Below are positions 10,102 to 19,843 of a stretch of DNA of 64,000 nucleotides, piece by piece (within the stretch, counting starts at the first letter, position 1; each line of letters begins with the position of its first letter). The translations under genes were made by a program, and so were the position numbers. Source of the stretch: Natronohydrobacter sp. (GTDB lineage: Bacteria; Pseudomonadota; Alphaproteobacteria; Rhodobacterales; Rhodobacteraceae); NCBI GenBank assembly GCA_030603695.1, contig JAUVXF010000014.1, positions 22,349 through 86,348 on the forward strand. Reading direction: 5' to 3'. The notes beneath the pieces were generated by a model. The model saw nothing but the letters and a program-made list of their open reading frames with translations. It ran no database searches and was not told the DNA's origin.

Positions 10102-10563
10102 TTATTTGCGGAAGCGATCCAGACTGACAACCTCGCCACCCTTCTCTTCGGGCTTGGCATCTTCCATCATGGGCGCTTCGTCATCCTCGTCTTCGTCGTC
10201 ATCGTCATCATGATGCAATTCAAACCGCAGGCCAAATTCGACCGAGGGATCGACAAAGGTGGAGATCGAATCGAAGGGAATATAAAGAGGTTCTGGCGAA
10301 TTTCCGAAATTCAGCGTGATTGCAAATCCCTCATCATCGACAATCAGATTGTCAAACCAGTGCTGCACCACCAGCGTGATTTCTTCGGGGTAGCGCTGAC
10401 GCAGCCAATCGGCCATCTGCATGCCGGGATGAGTGGTGTCGATCGTGATGAAGAAATGATGCTCGCCGGGCAAGCCATGCTGGGCAACATCATCCATAAC
10501 CCGGCGGATCAAGCCCCGCATGGCGTCATGCATCAGGTTGCCATACTCAATTCCGCGACTCAT
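10102..10563 (-). CDS. sspB: SspB-like ClpXP adaptor protein
   Basis: A 153-residue protein matching the alphaproteobacterial SspB family: an N-terminal substrate-binding fold (MHDAMRGLIRRVMDD, HHFFITIDTTHPGM, VVQHWFDNL), then an acidic linker with a run of Asp/Glu, and a short C-terminal tail ending VVSLDRFRK. By analogy the body binds ssrA-tagged peptides and the tail docks on ClpX. The monocistronic gene lies between fumC and sodB. Confidence 0.88.
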   Translation of the reverse strand: MSRGIEYGNLMHDAMRGLIRRVMDDVAQHGLPGEHHFFITIDTTHPGMQMADWLRQRYPEEITLVVQHWFDNLIVDDEGFAITLNFGNSPEPLYIPFDSISTFVDPSVEFGLRFELHHDDDDDEDEDDEAPMMEDAKPEEKGGEVVSLDRFRK

Positions 10564-10698
10564 ACGCCCTCTCTTCCTTATAGGCCAAGCATAGGGGTTT
10601 CAGACACGATGAAAACCCCTGTCGCAAGCGCAAAATCAAAAATTCTGCATCTGCCTTTGCGCTGCCTGCACAACGGGCGCGCCGCTATGGGCAGGCAG

Positions 10699-10726
10699 CA
10701 AAAAAGGGGCGCAATCCGCGCCCCTT
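10699..10726 (-). terminator. Rho-independent terminator of sodB
   Basis: On the minus strand, AAGGGGCGC (from 10726) pairs with GCGCCCCTT (to 10704) across a 5-base loop and is followed by a run of T. It lies 26 bases downstream of the sodB stop. Confidence 0.88.
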
Positions 10727-10751
10727 GTTTCAGTCTCGCAGTCCTGCCCGA

Positions 10752-11351
10752 TTACATGCGCGCAGCAACGTTTTCCCAGTTTACCAGCTTCTCCAGGAAG
10801 TTGGTCAGATAGGCGGGGCGTTTGTTGCGGAAATCAATGTAATAGCTGTGCTCCCACACATCGCAGCCCAGAAGCGCTGTCTGGCCAAAGCAAAGCGGGT
10901 TCACGCCATTTTCGGTTTTGGTCACTTTCAGCGACCCGTCCTTGTCTTTCACCAGCCAGCACCAGCCAGAGCCGAACTGCCCTGCGCCCGCGGCCGAAAA
11001 CGCCTCTTTGAACGCATCGACAGAGCCAAAGCTTTCAACCAGCGCCTTTTCCAACGCGCCCGGCATGCCGGTTTGTGCAGGCCCCATCATTTCCCAGAAC
11101 TGCACATGGTTCCAATGCTGGCTGGCATTGTTGAAGATGCCAGATTGCGCCACGGCACCTGCCTGATAAGTGCCGGTGATGATATCCTCCAGCGATTTGC
11201 CTTCCCATTCGGTGCCGGCAATCAGCTTGTTGCCATTATCCACATAGGCTTTGTGGTGGATATCGTGGTGAAATTCCATCGTTTCCGCACTCATGCCAAA
11301 GGGGGCGAGCGCATCATGCGCATAGGGAAGATCGGGAAGGGTAAAAGCCAT
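10752..11351 (-). CDS. sodB: Superoxide dismutase, Fe/Mn type
   Basis: A 199-residue enzyme converting superoxide to oxygen and peroxide. Metal ligands are visible in MEFHHDIHHKAYV (His near 27), NNASQHWNH (His near 75) and DVWEHSYYIDF (Asp and His). The Gln in NNASQHWNH is the position typical of iron enzymes, while the Gln in GAGQFGSGW occurs in some cambialistic forms, so metal choice is not certain. The start at 11351 is preferred because MAFTLPDLPY is the family N terminus; the longer frame reads back through soxG. Confidence 0.96.
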   Translation of the reverse strand: MAFTLPDLPYAHDALAPFGMSAETMEFHHDIHHKAYVDNGNKLIAGTEWEGKSLEDIITGTYQAGAVAQSGIFNNASQHWNHVQFWEMMGPAQTGMPGALEKALVESFGSVDAFKEAFSAAGAGQFGSGWCWLVKDKDGSLKVTKTENGVNPLCFGQTALLGCDVWEHSYYIDFRNKRPAYLTNFLEKLVNWENVAARM

Positions 11352-11443
11352 TGTTTCCTCGTCTGTGGTTATGGTTTCGTTGCCCTGAATAAGGGCCTTA
11401 CCCCCCCCAAGGTCAAGGGGCAGGGACAAATTAGTCCCCTTTG

Positions 11444-12010
11444 TCAGGCATAAAGCCCCGGTTCTGAACCCGGCGCGGCGGCTGTGGACAGCAGATCGAA
11501 CATATACCCCGCGACAGAGCGGAAACAGACAAGATGCACCTCTTGCGGGCCGCTGACCCAGATTGCGGCGGCCACCTGTGCCGCGCGGGTGCGCCGGATG
11601 TCGCCTTCTGCCATCGCGCCAAAATCGACAGGGCACAGTTTTGCCAGCGCATCGCGCCAGCCCGGCCCGGAGAGGGTGAAAACCGCCCGCGCATCTGACA
11701 CATTGGCCACAGTTGCAAATTCCCCCGCCAGCGCCTGCGCCAGCGTGGCCACCAGTGCAGGGGCCTGCGCATAGGGGCACAGGATCAGCACCTCGTCCGG
11801 CGACATCCAAGCCAGCGCAAAGCCTTCTGCCCGCGTCACCTTGCGTTGGGCGGGCAGAGCGCAGCCTGTCGCATTGTGCAAGGCCGCCGCCAGCGTGCCA
11901 GAGGCCAGATCGCCGCGCAACGTGATCATACCGTGCAAGCCTGCCTCGCGCACTTGCACAAAGCCCGAAAATTCCGCGCCGGGCAGCGCACTGGTGGCCA
12001 GATCAGACAT
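11444..12010 (-). CDS. soxG: Sarcosine oxidase subunit gamma
   Basis: A 188-residue subunit of heterotetrameric sarcosine oxidase, last gene of the sox cluster. SoxG is distantly related to the GcvT fold and has no cofactor of its own. The sequence (GLHGMITLRGDL, SPDEVLILCP, DARAVFTLSGPGW) fits the family. The start at 12010 overlaps the soxA stop by eight bases; this is preferred over the upstream in-frame Met because it gives normal length. Confidence 0.88.
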   Translation of the reverse strand: MSDLATSALPGAEFSGFVQVREAGLHGMITLRGDLASGTLAAALHNATGCALPAQRKVTRAEGFALAWMSPDEVLILCPYAQAPALVATLAQALAGEFATVANVSDARAVFTLSGPGWRDALAKLCPVDFGAMAEGDIRRTRAAQVAAAIWVSGPQEVHLVCFRSVAGYMFDLLSTAAAPGSEPGLYA

Positions 12011-15005
12011 TTTGCTTTGCCCCGTCCTTGTCATAGAAAACCGGATCGACAATCCGCGCCGTGATGCGCGTCTTGCCCTCGCCTGCAAAGCTTAGCACCT
12101 CGCCCATCCGCGCCGGCCCGCGTTCTACCAGCCCCAGCGCAATCCCACGCCCCAGAGTGGCGGAAAAATAGCTGGATGTTACGCGCCCTTCCGTGATGGC
12201 CTGCTTATTGGCGTTCAGCCCCGCTTTCACCGCCAGCGCGCCATGCGGCAGAACCGATCCATCCACGGTTTCCAAGCCCACCAACTGCCAGCGCAGCGGG
12301 TTTTGCATGGCGCTGCGTTCCATTCCGCGCTTGCCAAGGAAATCGTCTTTTTTCTTGCTGATCGCCCAGTTCAGCCCGAGATCCTGCGGAATGACCGTGC
12401 CATCGGTTTCATCCCCGATCATGATAAAGCCCTTTTCGGCACGCAGGATATGCAAGGCCTCTGTGCCGTAAGGCATGATCCCCATATCTGCGCCCTCGGC
12501 CATCAGCCTGTCCCAGAAGGCGCGGGCCTGACTGGCGGGAATGGCAATCTCGAAGCTCAACTCGCCCGAAAAGCTGATACGGAACACGCGCGCATCAAAC
12601 CCGCCGATCTTGCCCTCGCGCCAGCCCATGAAGGGCAGGGCCTGTGCGCCAAGATCCATGCCGCCCAACCGTTCCAGCAACACGCGCGCTTTGGGGCCGA
12701 CAACGGCGATTTGCGCGAATTGCTCTGTCAGGTTCACGACATGCACCTTCCAGTCCCACCATTCGCATTGCAGCCAGTCTTCCATCCAGCCATGCACATG
12801 ATCGGCCCCGCCAGAGGTGGTGTGAACAAGGAAAGATTGCTCATCCAGCCGCGCCACCACGCCATCATCCATCAGAAAGCCGTTTTCAGTGCACATCAGC
12901 CCATAGCGGCAGGCACCGGGTTTCAGGCTGCTCATCATATTGGTGTAGAGCATATCCAGAAACTTGCCCGCATCCGGCCCGCGCACAAGCAGTTTCCCAA
13001 GGGTAGAGGCATCGAGCAGCGCCACATTCTCGCGGGCATTGCGCACCTCGCGGTTGACCGCGTCATGGCGCTTTTCGCCGGGGCGCAGGTAGGTGTAGGG
13101 CCTGCGCCACTGGCCCACGGGTTCCCAGTCTGCGCCATGGGCAGCGTGCCAATCCATTAGCGGGGTTTTGCGCAAGGGCTGGAAGGTTGCGCCGCGCGCC
13201 TCTGCCCCGATCGCACCAAGCGAGATGGGGGTATAGGGCGGGCGGAATGTGGTTGTGCCTGTGGCCGGAATGGGCTGGCCCAGTGCATCGGACAGCACGG
13301 CAAGCCCGTTTATATTGCTCAGCTTGCCCTGATCCGTGGCCATGCCCAAGGTGGTGTAGCGCTTGGTATGCTCTACCGAGTGATATCCTTCGCGGGCGGC
13401 CAATTGCACATCTGCAACTTTTACATCATTCTGGAAATCCAGCCACATTTTCGTGCGCAGGTCATATTCTGCCCTGCGCGGCATGATCCAGACAGGCTCC
13501 ATCGGGGCCTCTGACTCCAATTTTTCTTGAGCCGGGGCAGGCGTGAGGGGGGCAGAGACCGCCTTTTGGCCTGCCCCATGCGCCCCTTCCAGAACCGCCC
13601 CAAGATCACCATTCGCCGCGCCGCAAACTTGCACAAATCCTGCACCATCCGCCCCGAGGGGCGGGCGGGACGGATCGGGGCGGAAGAAATGGCCCCTGTC
13701 ATCCCACAGCAGCTTGCCGCCGCAATGTGACCACAGATGCACCACAGGCGACCAGCCGCCCGACATGGCCACGGCATCGCAACTGAATGTGTCGGTATAG
13801 GCCGTGCCCTTGCTGTCAATGCGGCATACCTCTACCCCGGTCACGCATTTGCGGCCTTTGACTTTGCGAATGCCTTTGCCCGTGAGAACGCGAATGCCCA
13901 AGGCGCGCGCGGCCTCTGGCAAGGGGCCTGTGGCATGGGCGCGCGCATCGATCACGGCAGGCACGCCAATGCCCGCCTTGCGCAGTGCAATCGCGCTGCG
14001 ATAGGCATCATCGTTATTGGTGACGACCACCACCTCGCGCCCCGGCGCGATGGCGTAATTCACCAGATAATCGCGCATGGCAGAGGCCAGCATCACACCG
14101 GGCAGATCATTGCCCGCAAAGGACAAAGGCCGCTCTATCGCGCCAGTGGCGGTGATGATCCGGCGCGCGCGCATCCTCCACAACCGGTGGCGCGGGGCGT
14201 CCAGATCGGGCGCGTGATCTGTCACACGCTCATACCCCAGCACATAGCCATGATCATGCACCCCCGCCCCCATGCAGCGCAGACGCAGTTGCACATTGGG
14301 CAGCGCCGCCAGTTTGGCCAAGGTGGTCTCTATCCAGTTTTGCGCGGGGGCGCCGTCAATTTCCACGCCGTCCACAGGCGCGCGCCCGCCCCAATGGGCG
14401 GTCTGTTCCCACAGCACCACCCGCGCGCCCGCCTGCGCGGCACTGAGCGCGGCTTGCAGCCCGGCAATGCCCCCGCCAATGACCAGCAGATCGCAAAAGG
14501 CGTAAATCTGTTCATAGCGGTTGGGATCACGCGCTTCCGGGGCCGGGGCCTTGCCCAAGCCCGCAGAGCGGCGGATGATCGGCTCATAGACATGTTTCCA
14601 GAAGGCGCGGGGCTGCAAAAAGGTTTTGTAATAAAACCCCGCTGTCAGGAATTGCGGCACCAGATTATTGACCGCGAGAAGATCGAAATCGAGGCTGGGC
14701 CAATGGTTCTGGCTTTCGGCCACAAGCCCTTCAAACAATTCTGTCGTGGTGGCGCGCTGGTTCGGCTCGAAGCTGTTGCCTGACCCAAGCCCGACAAGCG
14801 CATTGGGTTCTTCCGCACCAGAGGCCACGATCCCGCGCGGGCGGTGATATTTGAACGACCGCCCCACAAGCATCTGGCCATTGGCCAACAGACCAGCCGC
14901 CAGCGTATCGCCCGCAAACCCTGTGAAGCTTTTGCCATTGAAGCGGAATGTCTGCGGGGCCGCACGATTGATCAGCCGCCCGCCTTGCGCCAGTCGATAG
15001 CTCAT
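12003..15005 (-). CDS. soxA: Sarcosine oxidase subunit alpha
   Basis: A 1000-residue subunit of the enzyme that demethylates sarcosine to glycine, passing the one-carbon unit to tetrahydrofolate. The N-terminal domain (RLAQGGRLINRAAPQTFRFN) is the ferredoxin-like region; a Rossmann NAD-binding motif IGGGIAGLQAALSAAQAG lies near residue 175, and the C-terminal 400 residues form a GcvT-like aminomethyltransferase domain with tetrahydrofolate site. The start at 15005 overlaps the soxD stop, and MSYRLAQGG is the family N terminus. Operon order is soxB–small ORF–soxD–soxA–soxG. Confidence 0.97.
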   Translation of the reverse strand: MSYRLAQGGRLINRAAPQTFRFNGKSFTGFAGDTLAAGLLANGQMLVGRSFKYHRPRGIVASGAEEPNALVGLGSGNSFEPNQRATTTELFEGLVAESQNHWPSLDFDLLAVNNLVPQFLTAGFYYKTFLQPRAFWKHVYEPIIRRSAGLGKAPAPEARDPNRYEQIYAFCDLLVIGGGIAGLQAALSAAQAGARVVLWEQTAHWGGRAPVDGVEIDGAPAQNWIETTLAKLAALPNVQLRLRCMGAGVHDHGYVLGYERVTDHAPDLDAPRHRLWRMRARRIITATGAIERPLSFAGNDLPGVMLASAMRDYLVNYAIAPGREVVVVTNNDDAYRSAIALRKAGIGVPAVIDARAHATGPLPEAARALGIRVLTGKGIRKVKGRKCVTGVEVCRIDSKGTAYTDTFSCDAVAMSGGWSPVVHLWSHCGGKLLWDDRGHFFRPDPSRPPLGADGAGFVQVCGAANGDLGAVLEGAHGAGQKAVSAPLTPAPAQEKLESEAPMEPVWIMPRRAEYDLRTKMWLDFQNDVKVADVQLAAREGYHSVEHTKRYTTLGMATDQGKLSNINGLAVLSDALGQPIPATGTTTFRPPYTPISLGAIGAEARGATFQPLRKTPLMDWHAAHGADWEPVGQWRRPYTYLRPGEKRHDAVNREVRNARENVALLDASTLGKLLVRGPDAGKFLDMLYTNMMSSLKPGACRYGLMCTENGFLMDDGVVARLDEQSFLVHTTSGGADHVHGWMEDWLQCEWWDWKVHVVNLTEQFAQIAVVGPKARVLLERLGGMDLGAQALPFMGWREGKIGGFDARVFRISFSGELSFEIAIPASQARAFWDRLMAEGADMGIMPYGTEALHILRAEKGFIMIGDETDGTVIPQDLGLNWAISKKKDDFLGKRGMERSAMQNPLRWQLVGLETVDGSVLPHGALAVKAGLNANKQAITEGRVTSSYFSATLGRGIALGLVERGPARMGEVLSFAGEGKTRITARIVDPVFYDKDGAKQNV

Positions 15006-15325
15006 TACACCCCCTCCCAATCGGGGCGCTTTTGCGCGATTGTGGCCACCAGATCGGCCGGGGGTGTTGTGGTCTGGGCGCGATATGTTCCGAAAACTTC
15101 CAGTGTCACTGTATCGCGCGCGGCCAGAAACCATTTGCCGCAGCCATAAGCATGGCGCCAGCGTTCAAAATGCACCCCGCGCGGATTTTTGCGGTTGAAC
15201 ATATAGGATTCGTAATCGGCATCGGATGATCCGGGGCCGAAGCGTTTGAGATGCGCCTCGCCGCCGGGTTTGAACTCTGTTTCCTCGGCGGTGATGCCGC
15301 AATAGGGGCAGGTTAAGACAAGCAT
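15005..15325 (-). CDS. soxD: Sarcosine oxidase subunit delta
   Basis: A 106-residue zinc-binding subunit. The zinc ligands known from the family are present: Cys6 and Cys9 (CPYCG) and the His58/Cys62 pair in RHAYGCGKWF. The stop overlaps the soxA start by one base, which ties expression of the two subunits together. Confidence 0.96.
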   Translation of the reverse strand: MLVLTCPYCGITAEETEFKPGGEAHLKRFGPGSSDADYESYMFNRKNPRGVHFERWRHAYGCGKWFLAARDTVTLEVFGTYRAQTTTPPADLVATIAQKRPDWEGV

Positions 15326-15361
15326 GGCGCGGCCCTTCCAATGGCAGGCTGCGCCTGCCGC

Positions 15362-15550
15362 TTATTCTGTGGGGATGGTGAAAGCGGGCGGGCGGGTATC
15401 CACCAGTGGCCCGGCAAGCCCACCAGTGTTTTGCGCCCAGATGATCCCGGCAAGCGCGAGGGGCAGGAAAATGCCAACGGCAAATCCCACAAGGCGCTGA
15501 GGGTTGCGCGAGAGGTTGGCGGAGAATTGCGAAACTGTCTTGAAGCGCAT
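15362..15550 (-). CDS. Small single-span membrane protein in the sox cluster
   Basis: A 62-residue frame between soxB and soxD. It has a basic N terminus (MRFKTVSQFSANLSRNPQR), one hydrophobic helix (about residues 21-40, LVGFAVGIFLPLALAGIIWA) and a short C-terminal tail with prolines. It lies 36 bases before soxD in the same orientation. I do not recognise the family; cotranscription with sox is inferred. It could be a genuine anchor or accessory protein, or an unused ORF. Confidence 0.55.
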   Translation of the reverse strand: MRFKTVSQFSANLSRNPQRLVGFAVGIFLPLALAGIIWAQNTGGLAGPLVDTRPPAFTIPTE

Positions 15551-15687
15551 GGATCATTCCTTTTGTCTGTCACCTGCACAGATAGGAACTGTTTTGCGCG
15601 TGTCACGTCTTTGGGCAAGACTTTGGCCGGATTTTTTAGCAAAGCCGATTGCGGCCCCACCGCCGCACCGTGGAGATATGGAAAGCG

Positions 15688-15735
15688 CCGGGGGCTTTGC
15701 CCCCGGACCCCCAGGATATTTGGGCCAAGATGAAA
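15688..15735 (+). repeat. Dispersed intergenic motif with hairpin, copy 1
   Basis: A perfect hairpin CCGGGGGC-TTT-GCCCCCGG (15688-15706) is followed by AGGATATTTGGGCCAAGATGAA (given here as AGGATATTTGG at 15713-15723 and GCCAAGATGAA at 15724-15734). The same motif recurs reversed at 19331 and 46244. It sits between soxB and the small membrane ORF. Confidence 0.7.
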
Positions 15736-15749
15736 GGGGCAAGGCTGTT

Positions 15750-16997
15750 TCAATGGGCCACCCCGGCGGCGACGCTTTCATCTATGAAGCGGCCTTCGCG
15801 AAAGCGCGTCATAGCGAATTCCGCCGCCAATGGGCCTGGTTCTCCTTTGGCGATGAGTTCGGCCATGGCCCAGCCAGAGCCGGGAATGGCCTTGAACCCG
15901 CCTGTGCCCCAGCCGCAATTGATGAAGCAATTTCCCAAGGGCGTTTTGGAGATGATGGGCGAGCGATCGCCTGTCATATCCACAATCCCGCCCCATTGAC
16001 GCAGCATCTTGAGCCGCGAGATCATGGGGAAGGTTTCGATCAGGGCGCGCACGGTTTCCTCTATATGATGCCAGGAGCCGCGCTGGGTGTAATTGTTGAA
16101 CCCGTCCGCACCGCCGCCGATGACCATTTCGCCCTTGTCGGATTGCGACATATAGCCATGCACCGTATTGGCCATGACCACCACATCCATACAGGGTTTG
16201 ACAGGTTCCGAGACCAGCGCCTGAAGTGCCACCGATTCCACAGGCAGGCGGAAGCCCGCCATATCCGCCAGCGCGCCCGAATGCCCTGCCACGACAATGC
16301 CCAGCTTGGCGCAGGCAATGCGGCCTTTGGTGGTGTTCACCGCGCTGACCTGGCCGTTTATGCGTTCTATCCCTGTGACGGCGCATTGTTCGATGATGTG
16401 CATGCCCATATCAGAGCAGGCGCGCGCATAGCCCCACGCCACAGCATCATGGCGCGCCGTGCCCCCGCGTGGCTGCCACAGCGCCCCCAGAACCGGGTAG
16501 CGCGGCCCGTCCAGATTGATGATCGGGCACAGTTTTTTCACCTCTGCCGGCGAGATGAAGCGTGTTTCCACCCCTTGCAGGGCATTGGCGCGTTCTGTGC
16601 GCAGATAGCCGCGCTTTTCATGTTCTGTCTGCGCCAGCATCATCACGCCGCGCGGCGAGAACATGATATTGTAGTTCAGCTGCTGCGACAGGGTTTCGTA
16701 CAGCGCGCGTGATTTTTCATAAATGGCGGCAGAGGGATCTTGCAGGTAATTTGAGCGGATGATCGTGGTATTGCGCCCGGTATTGCCCCCGCCAAGCCAG
16801 CCTTTTTCTATGACAGCAACATTGCGTATGCCAAAGCGGTGGCCCAGATAATAGGCCGTTGCCAGGCCGTGACCGCCTGCGCCGACGATGACCACATCAT
16901 AGGCATTGCGCGGCTCTGGGCTTTTCCAGGCCTGTGTCCAGCCGGAATGCTGGCGAAAGGCCTCGCGGGCGATGGCGAAGGCGGAATAGCGGGGCAT
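15750..16997 (-). CDS. soxB: Sarcosine oxidase subunit beta
   Basis: A 415-residue flavoprotein subunit that carries the sarcosine oxidation site with noncovalent FAD and covalent FMN. The dinucleotide-binding motif VVIVGAGGHGLATAYYLG lies near residue 33, and the DAO-family C-terminal motif (NCGWGTGGFKAIPGSGWAMAEL) near 375-395 is intact. The start at 16997 (MPRYSAFAIARE) gives normal family length; an in-frame extension to 17213 runs into the divergent ccmI promoter region. First gene of the sox cluster. Confidence 0.97.
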   Translation of the reverse strand: MPRYSAFAIAREAFRQHSGWTQAWKSPEPRNAYDVVIVGAGGHGLATAYYLGHRFGIRNVAVIEKGWLGGGNTGRNTTIIRSNYLQDPSAAIYEKSRALYETLSQQLNYNIMFSPRGVMMLAQTEHEKRGYLRTERANALQGVETRFISPAEVKKLCPIINLDGPRYPVLGALWQPRGGTARHDAVAWGYARACSDMGMHIIEQCAVTGIERINGQVSAVNTTKGRIACAKLGIVVAGHSGALADMAGFRLPVESVALQALVSEPVKPCMDVVVMANTVHGYMSQSDKGEMVIGGGADGFNNYTQRGSWHHIEETVRALIETFPMISRLKMLRQWGGIVDMTGDRSPIISKTPLGNCFINCGWGTGGFKAIPGSGWAMAELIAKGEPGPLAAEFAMTRFREGRFIDESVAAGVAH

Positions 16998-17211
16998 TGT
17001 GGCGCGCTCCTGCACAAGGGTTTGGTATGCTCTGTCGCTTACCGCAAGCCAGGGTGATTTTCCAGAAACGTCATTATGAGGGCCAAAACCGAAATCCCGC
17101 CCGCCTGCGACCCGGCGTCGCGCCTTGCGCCATTGTGACAGGCTGGCATGGTTTTCGGCTTTTGCCACAGGCCAAGACAGGATAGAGAGCGGGCGAAGAT
17201 CAGGAGGTGTC

Positions 17212-18474
17212 ATGAGCGATTACATTCAGCTTGCAGGCTTTGTGGTGATACTGCTGCTTGTTGGCGTGATCCTTGTGCGGGCCATGTCGCGGGCCGGGCA
17301 GGTGGCGGCCGCTGACGGGGCAGAGCGCGCCATGAAGGTCTATCGTGACCAGTTGTCGGAAGTGGAGCGTGACCTTGCGAGGGGCGTGCTGGACGAGGCC
17401 GAGGCCGAACGCTTGCGCCTGGAGATTTCGCGCCGCATTCTGGATCTGGACAAGGACGCCGCCGCGCGCCGTGTGGGTGCGCCCGCGCCGGTTTCCATGC
17501 AGCGCCTTGCTGTGGGTGTCATTCTGGTCACGCTGCTGGGCGGGGCGGTGCTGTATCTGGGCATGGGCATGCCTGGCAAGCGCGATATGCCGCTGGTCGC
17601 CCGCCATGCCGATGCCGAGCAAACGCGCGAGACCCGGCCGCGCCAGGCGGTGCTGGAGGAGCAGGTCGCCGCAGCCTTTCCCGATCCGGCCCCGTTTGAG
17701 GGGCGCGCGGAGCTGGAACCTATGGTTGCACAGCTGCGCGCCGCCTTGGAACAGCGCCCTCTCGATGTGACAGGCCATAGCCTTTTGGCCCAGAACGAGG
17801 CCCGGCTTGGCAATTTCAGCGCCGCCATAGCCGCCCAGGAACGCGTGCTGGAGATACAGGGCGACAGTGCCGCGCCTCAGGACTATGCCTATCTGATCGA
17901 TCTGATGGTGATCGCGGCGGGTGGATTTGTCTCGCCAGAGGCCGAAGATGTGATCGCGCGCGTGTTGCGCCAGGATGCCGAAAACGGTGTGGCGCTGTAT
18001 TATCTGGGCCGCATGTATGCCCAGACAGGCCGGCCCGACATGACATTCCGCGTCTGGCGCAGGCTGCATGATCTTAGCCCCGGCGATGCCCCCTGGATGC
18101 CCGAAATCCGCGCCGCCCTGCCCGAATTGGCCCGCATATCAGGAGAGCCGCGGTATCAACTGCCCCCGCGCCCTGCGCCGGCTGGCGCTGGCCCCAGTGC
18201 TGCTGATATCGAAGCGGCCGGGCAATTGCCCCCGCAAGAGCGCGCGCAGATGATCGAAGGCATGGTGGATGGGCTGATGGCGCGTCTGGCCAATGATGGC
18301 GGTTCGGCAGAAGAATGGGCGCAGCTTATTGGCGCGCTGATGGTGCTGGAGCGCCGCGAACAGGCACAAGCCATCTTGCAAGAGGCCCGCACAGTCTTTG
18401 CCGCACGCGCCGAGGATTTGGCCCTCATCAATGCCGCTGCCCAAGCCGCGGGCCTTGGCGCGGCCCGACCCTGA
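17212..18474 (+). CDS. ccmI: c-type cytochrome biogenesis protein CcmI
   Basis: A 420-residue membrane protein of the system I cytochrome c maturation pathway, which holds apocytochrome for haem attachment by CcmF/H. Two transmembrane helices (about residues 4-24 and 97-115) bracket a cytoplasmic coiled coil ([26 protein letters not shown] region), followed by a periplasmic TPR domain. A strong Shine–Dalgarno AGGAGG precedes the ATG. The stop overlaps the ruvX start by one base. No other ccm genes are in the window. Confidence 0.93.
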   Translation: MSDYIQLAGFVVILLLVGVILVRAMSRAGQVAAADGAERAMKVYRDQLSEVERDLARGVLDEAEAERLRLEISRRILDLDKDAAARRVGAPAPVSMQRLAVGVILVTLLGGAVLYLGMGMPGKRDMPLVARHADAEQTRETRPRQAVLEEQVAAAFPDPAPFEGRAELEPMVAQLRAALEQRPLDVTGHSLLAQNEARLGNFSAAIAAQERVLEIQGDSAAPQDYAYLIDLMVIAAGGFVSPEAEDVIARVLRQDAENGVALYYLGRMYAQTGRPDMTFRVWRRLHDLSPGDAPWMPEIRAALPELARISGEPRYQLPPRPAPAGAGPSAADIEAAGQLPPQERAQMIEGMVDGLMARLANDGGSAEEWAQLIGALMVLERREQAQAILQEARTVFAARAEDLALINAAAQAAGLGAARP

Positions 18475-18956
18475 TGGCAGTGTGGGACAATTTCGCGGAT
18501 TTCGCGGCCCAATTGCGCCCGATGCAAGCCCTTGCCGGGCTTGATCTGGGGGAAAAGACGATTGGCGTGGCGGTTTCGGACAGGATGCGCGCCATCGCCA
18601 CTCCGCTTCTAACTGTGCGGCGCCAGAAATTCGGGCTGGATGCCGAGGCCCTGCTGGCCATTATCGCAGAGCGCGAGATTGGTGGGCTGATCCTGGGCCT
18701 GCCGCGCAATATGGATGGCTCGGAGGGGCCGCGCTGCCAATCCACCCGCGCTTTCGCGCGCAACCTTGCCGCCAAGACGGATCTTCCCATCGGTTTTTGG
18801 GACGAACGCCTTTCCACAGTTGCGGCAGAGCGTGCGCTGCTGGAGGCCGATACCTCGCGGCGCAAACGCGCGCTGGTGATAGATCATGTCGCGGCAGGCG
18901 TCATATTGCAGGGCGCGCTGGATCGTCTGGCCCATATGGGGGCTGCGCCATCATGA
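18474..18956 (+). CDS. ruvX: Putative Holliday junction resolvase RuvX (YqgF)
   Basis: A 160-residue RNase H-fold nuclease. The conserved [15 protein letters not shown] (first catalytic Asp), the middle [16 protein letters not shown] block and the [15 protein letters not shown] motif are all present, with the final Asp in [13 protein letters not shown]. coli YqgF is essential and acts in 16S rRNA processing, so either RNA or junction processing is possible. The start overlaps the ccmI stop; upstream in-frame starts lie inside ccmI and are rejected. Confidence 0.93.
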   Translation: MAVWDNFADFAAQLRPMQALAGLDLGEKTIGVAVSDRMRAIATPLLTVRRQKFGLDAEALLAIIAEREIGGLILGLPRNMDGSEGPRCQSTRAFARNLAAKTDLPIGFWDERLSTVAAERALLEADTSRRKRALVIDHVAAGVILQGALDRLAHMGAAPS

Positions 18957-19029
18957 CGGGGGGGCGGCACAGGGCTGGCTTTTGCCACCGCCGGGTTTAT
19001 CTGATTGCATCAGGCAAAGAGCAGATTAA

Positions 19030-19272
19030 ATGACGGACAACATCTGGAAACGCGACGAAATCGAAAGCCCCTGCATAAAGATCTGCGTCATCCACCCCGA
19101 AGCACGGCTGTGCACGGGCTGTTTGCGCAGTATCGATGAAATCACCCAATGGTCACGCCTTGGCGCAGAGGCACGGCGCGCTGTCATGGCCGAATTGCCT
19201 GCACGCGCCGCGCGCCTTACCCAACGCCGCGGTGGGCGCGCGGCACGCTTGCGCCAGACACCGCCTGCCTAA
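19030..19272 (+). CDS. DUF1289 domain protein
   Basis: An 80-residue protein with the DUF1289 pattern: ESPCIKICVIHPEARLC then TGCLRSIDEITQWS, with four conserved Cys (CxxxCxnCxxC). It may bind a metal or Fe-S cluster. Family members often lie beside membrane oxidoreductase or translation genes; function is unknown. It is 73 bases downstream of ruvX. The C-terminal tail is Arg-rich. Confidence 0.85.
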   Translation: MTDNIWKRDEIESPCIKICVIHPEARLCTGCLRSIDEITQWSRLGAEARRAVMAELPARAARLTQRRGGRAARLRQTPPA

Positions 19273-19330
19273 AGTCGGCGCAAACTCACAAATCCCCTAT
19301 GAAAGGCAGGCTCTGGCACTGCCTCCACAT

Positions 19331-19385
19331 TCATCTTGGCCCAAATATCCACGGGGATTTTCAAGGGGGGCATGCCCCCCTTGAA
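19331..19385 (-). repeat. Dispersed intergenic motif with palindrome, copy 2
   Basis: TCATCTTGGCCCAAATATCC (19331-19350) is the reverse complement of the motif at 15714-15733. It is followed by a perfect 26-bp palindrome (19360-19385, centre GGGCATGCCC), then more GC-rich inverted sequence to about 19412. The element sits downstream of both the DUF1289 gene and the convergent EVE gene and may end transcription. Confidence 0.7.
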
Positions 19386-19423
19386 GCGGGGGTGCGGGGG
19401 CGGCAGCCCCCGCTGCTTTCCCC

Positions 19424-19843
19424 TTACTCCGGCACCCCGCCCATGTGGCAGATACGCGCCCATTGCGCAGGGCTGACAGGCTGCACCGAGAGGCGCGGCA
19501 GGCGGATCAGCGCCATATCCGCCAAATCCGGTTCTGCCTTGCAGGCGCTCAAGGTCACGGGGCGGGGCAGGGCCATCAGGGCGCGCACATCCACACAGTC
19601 CCAGCGCGGGTCTTGCGCACCGCGCTCCGGGTGGGCCTCGGCGCAGATTTCGCAAATCCCCACCACGGCTTTCTCGCTTTGGCTGTGGTAGAAGAAGGCA
19701 CGATCACCAATGCGCATCTCGCGCATATGGTTGCGGGCCTGATAGTTGCGCACCCCGTCCCATTCTTCGCCTTCCGCACCTTTTGCCACCAGATCGGCCC
19801 AGCCAAAGGTGTCAGGCTCGGATTTCAGCAGCCAGTAGCGCAT
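19424..19843 (-). CDS. EVE domain protein
   Basis: A 139-residue EVE (PUA-like) domain protein. The family N terminus MRYWLLKSEPDTFGW, the WDGVRNYQARNHMREM block and GDRAFFYHSQ are clear. EVE domains bind modified bases in DNA or RNA. The start at 19843 shares one base with the stop of the YciI gene. Operon tsaD–gpsA–YciI–EVE. Confidence 0.92.
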   Translation of the reverse strand: MRYWLLKSEPDTFGWADLVAKGAEGEEWDGVRNYQARNHMREMRIGDRAFFYHSQSEKAVVGICEICAEAHPERGAQDPRWDCVDVRALMALPRPVTLSACKAEPDLADMALIRLPRLSVQPVSPAQWARICHMGGVPE

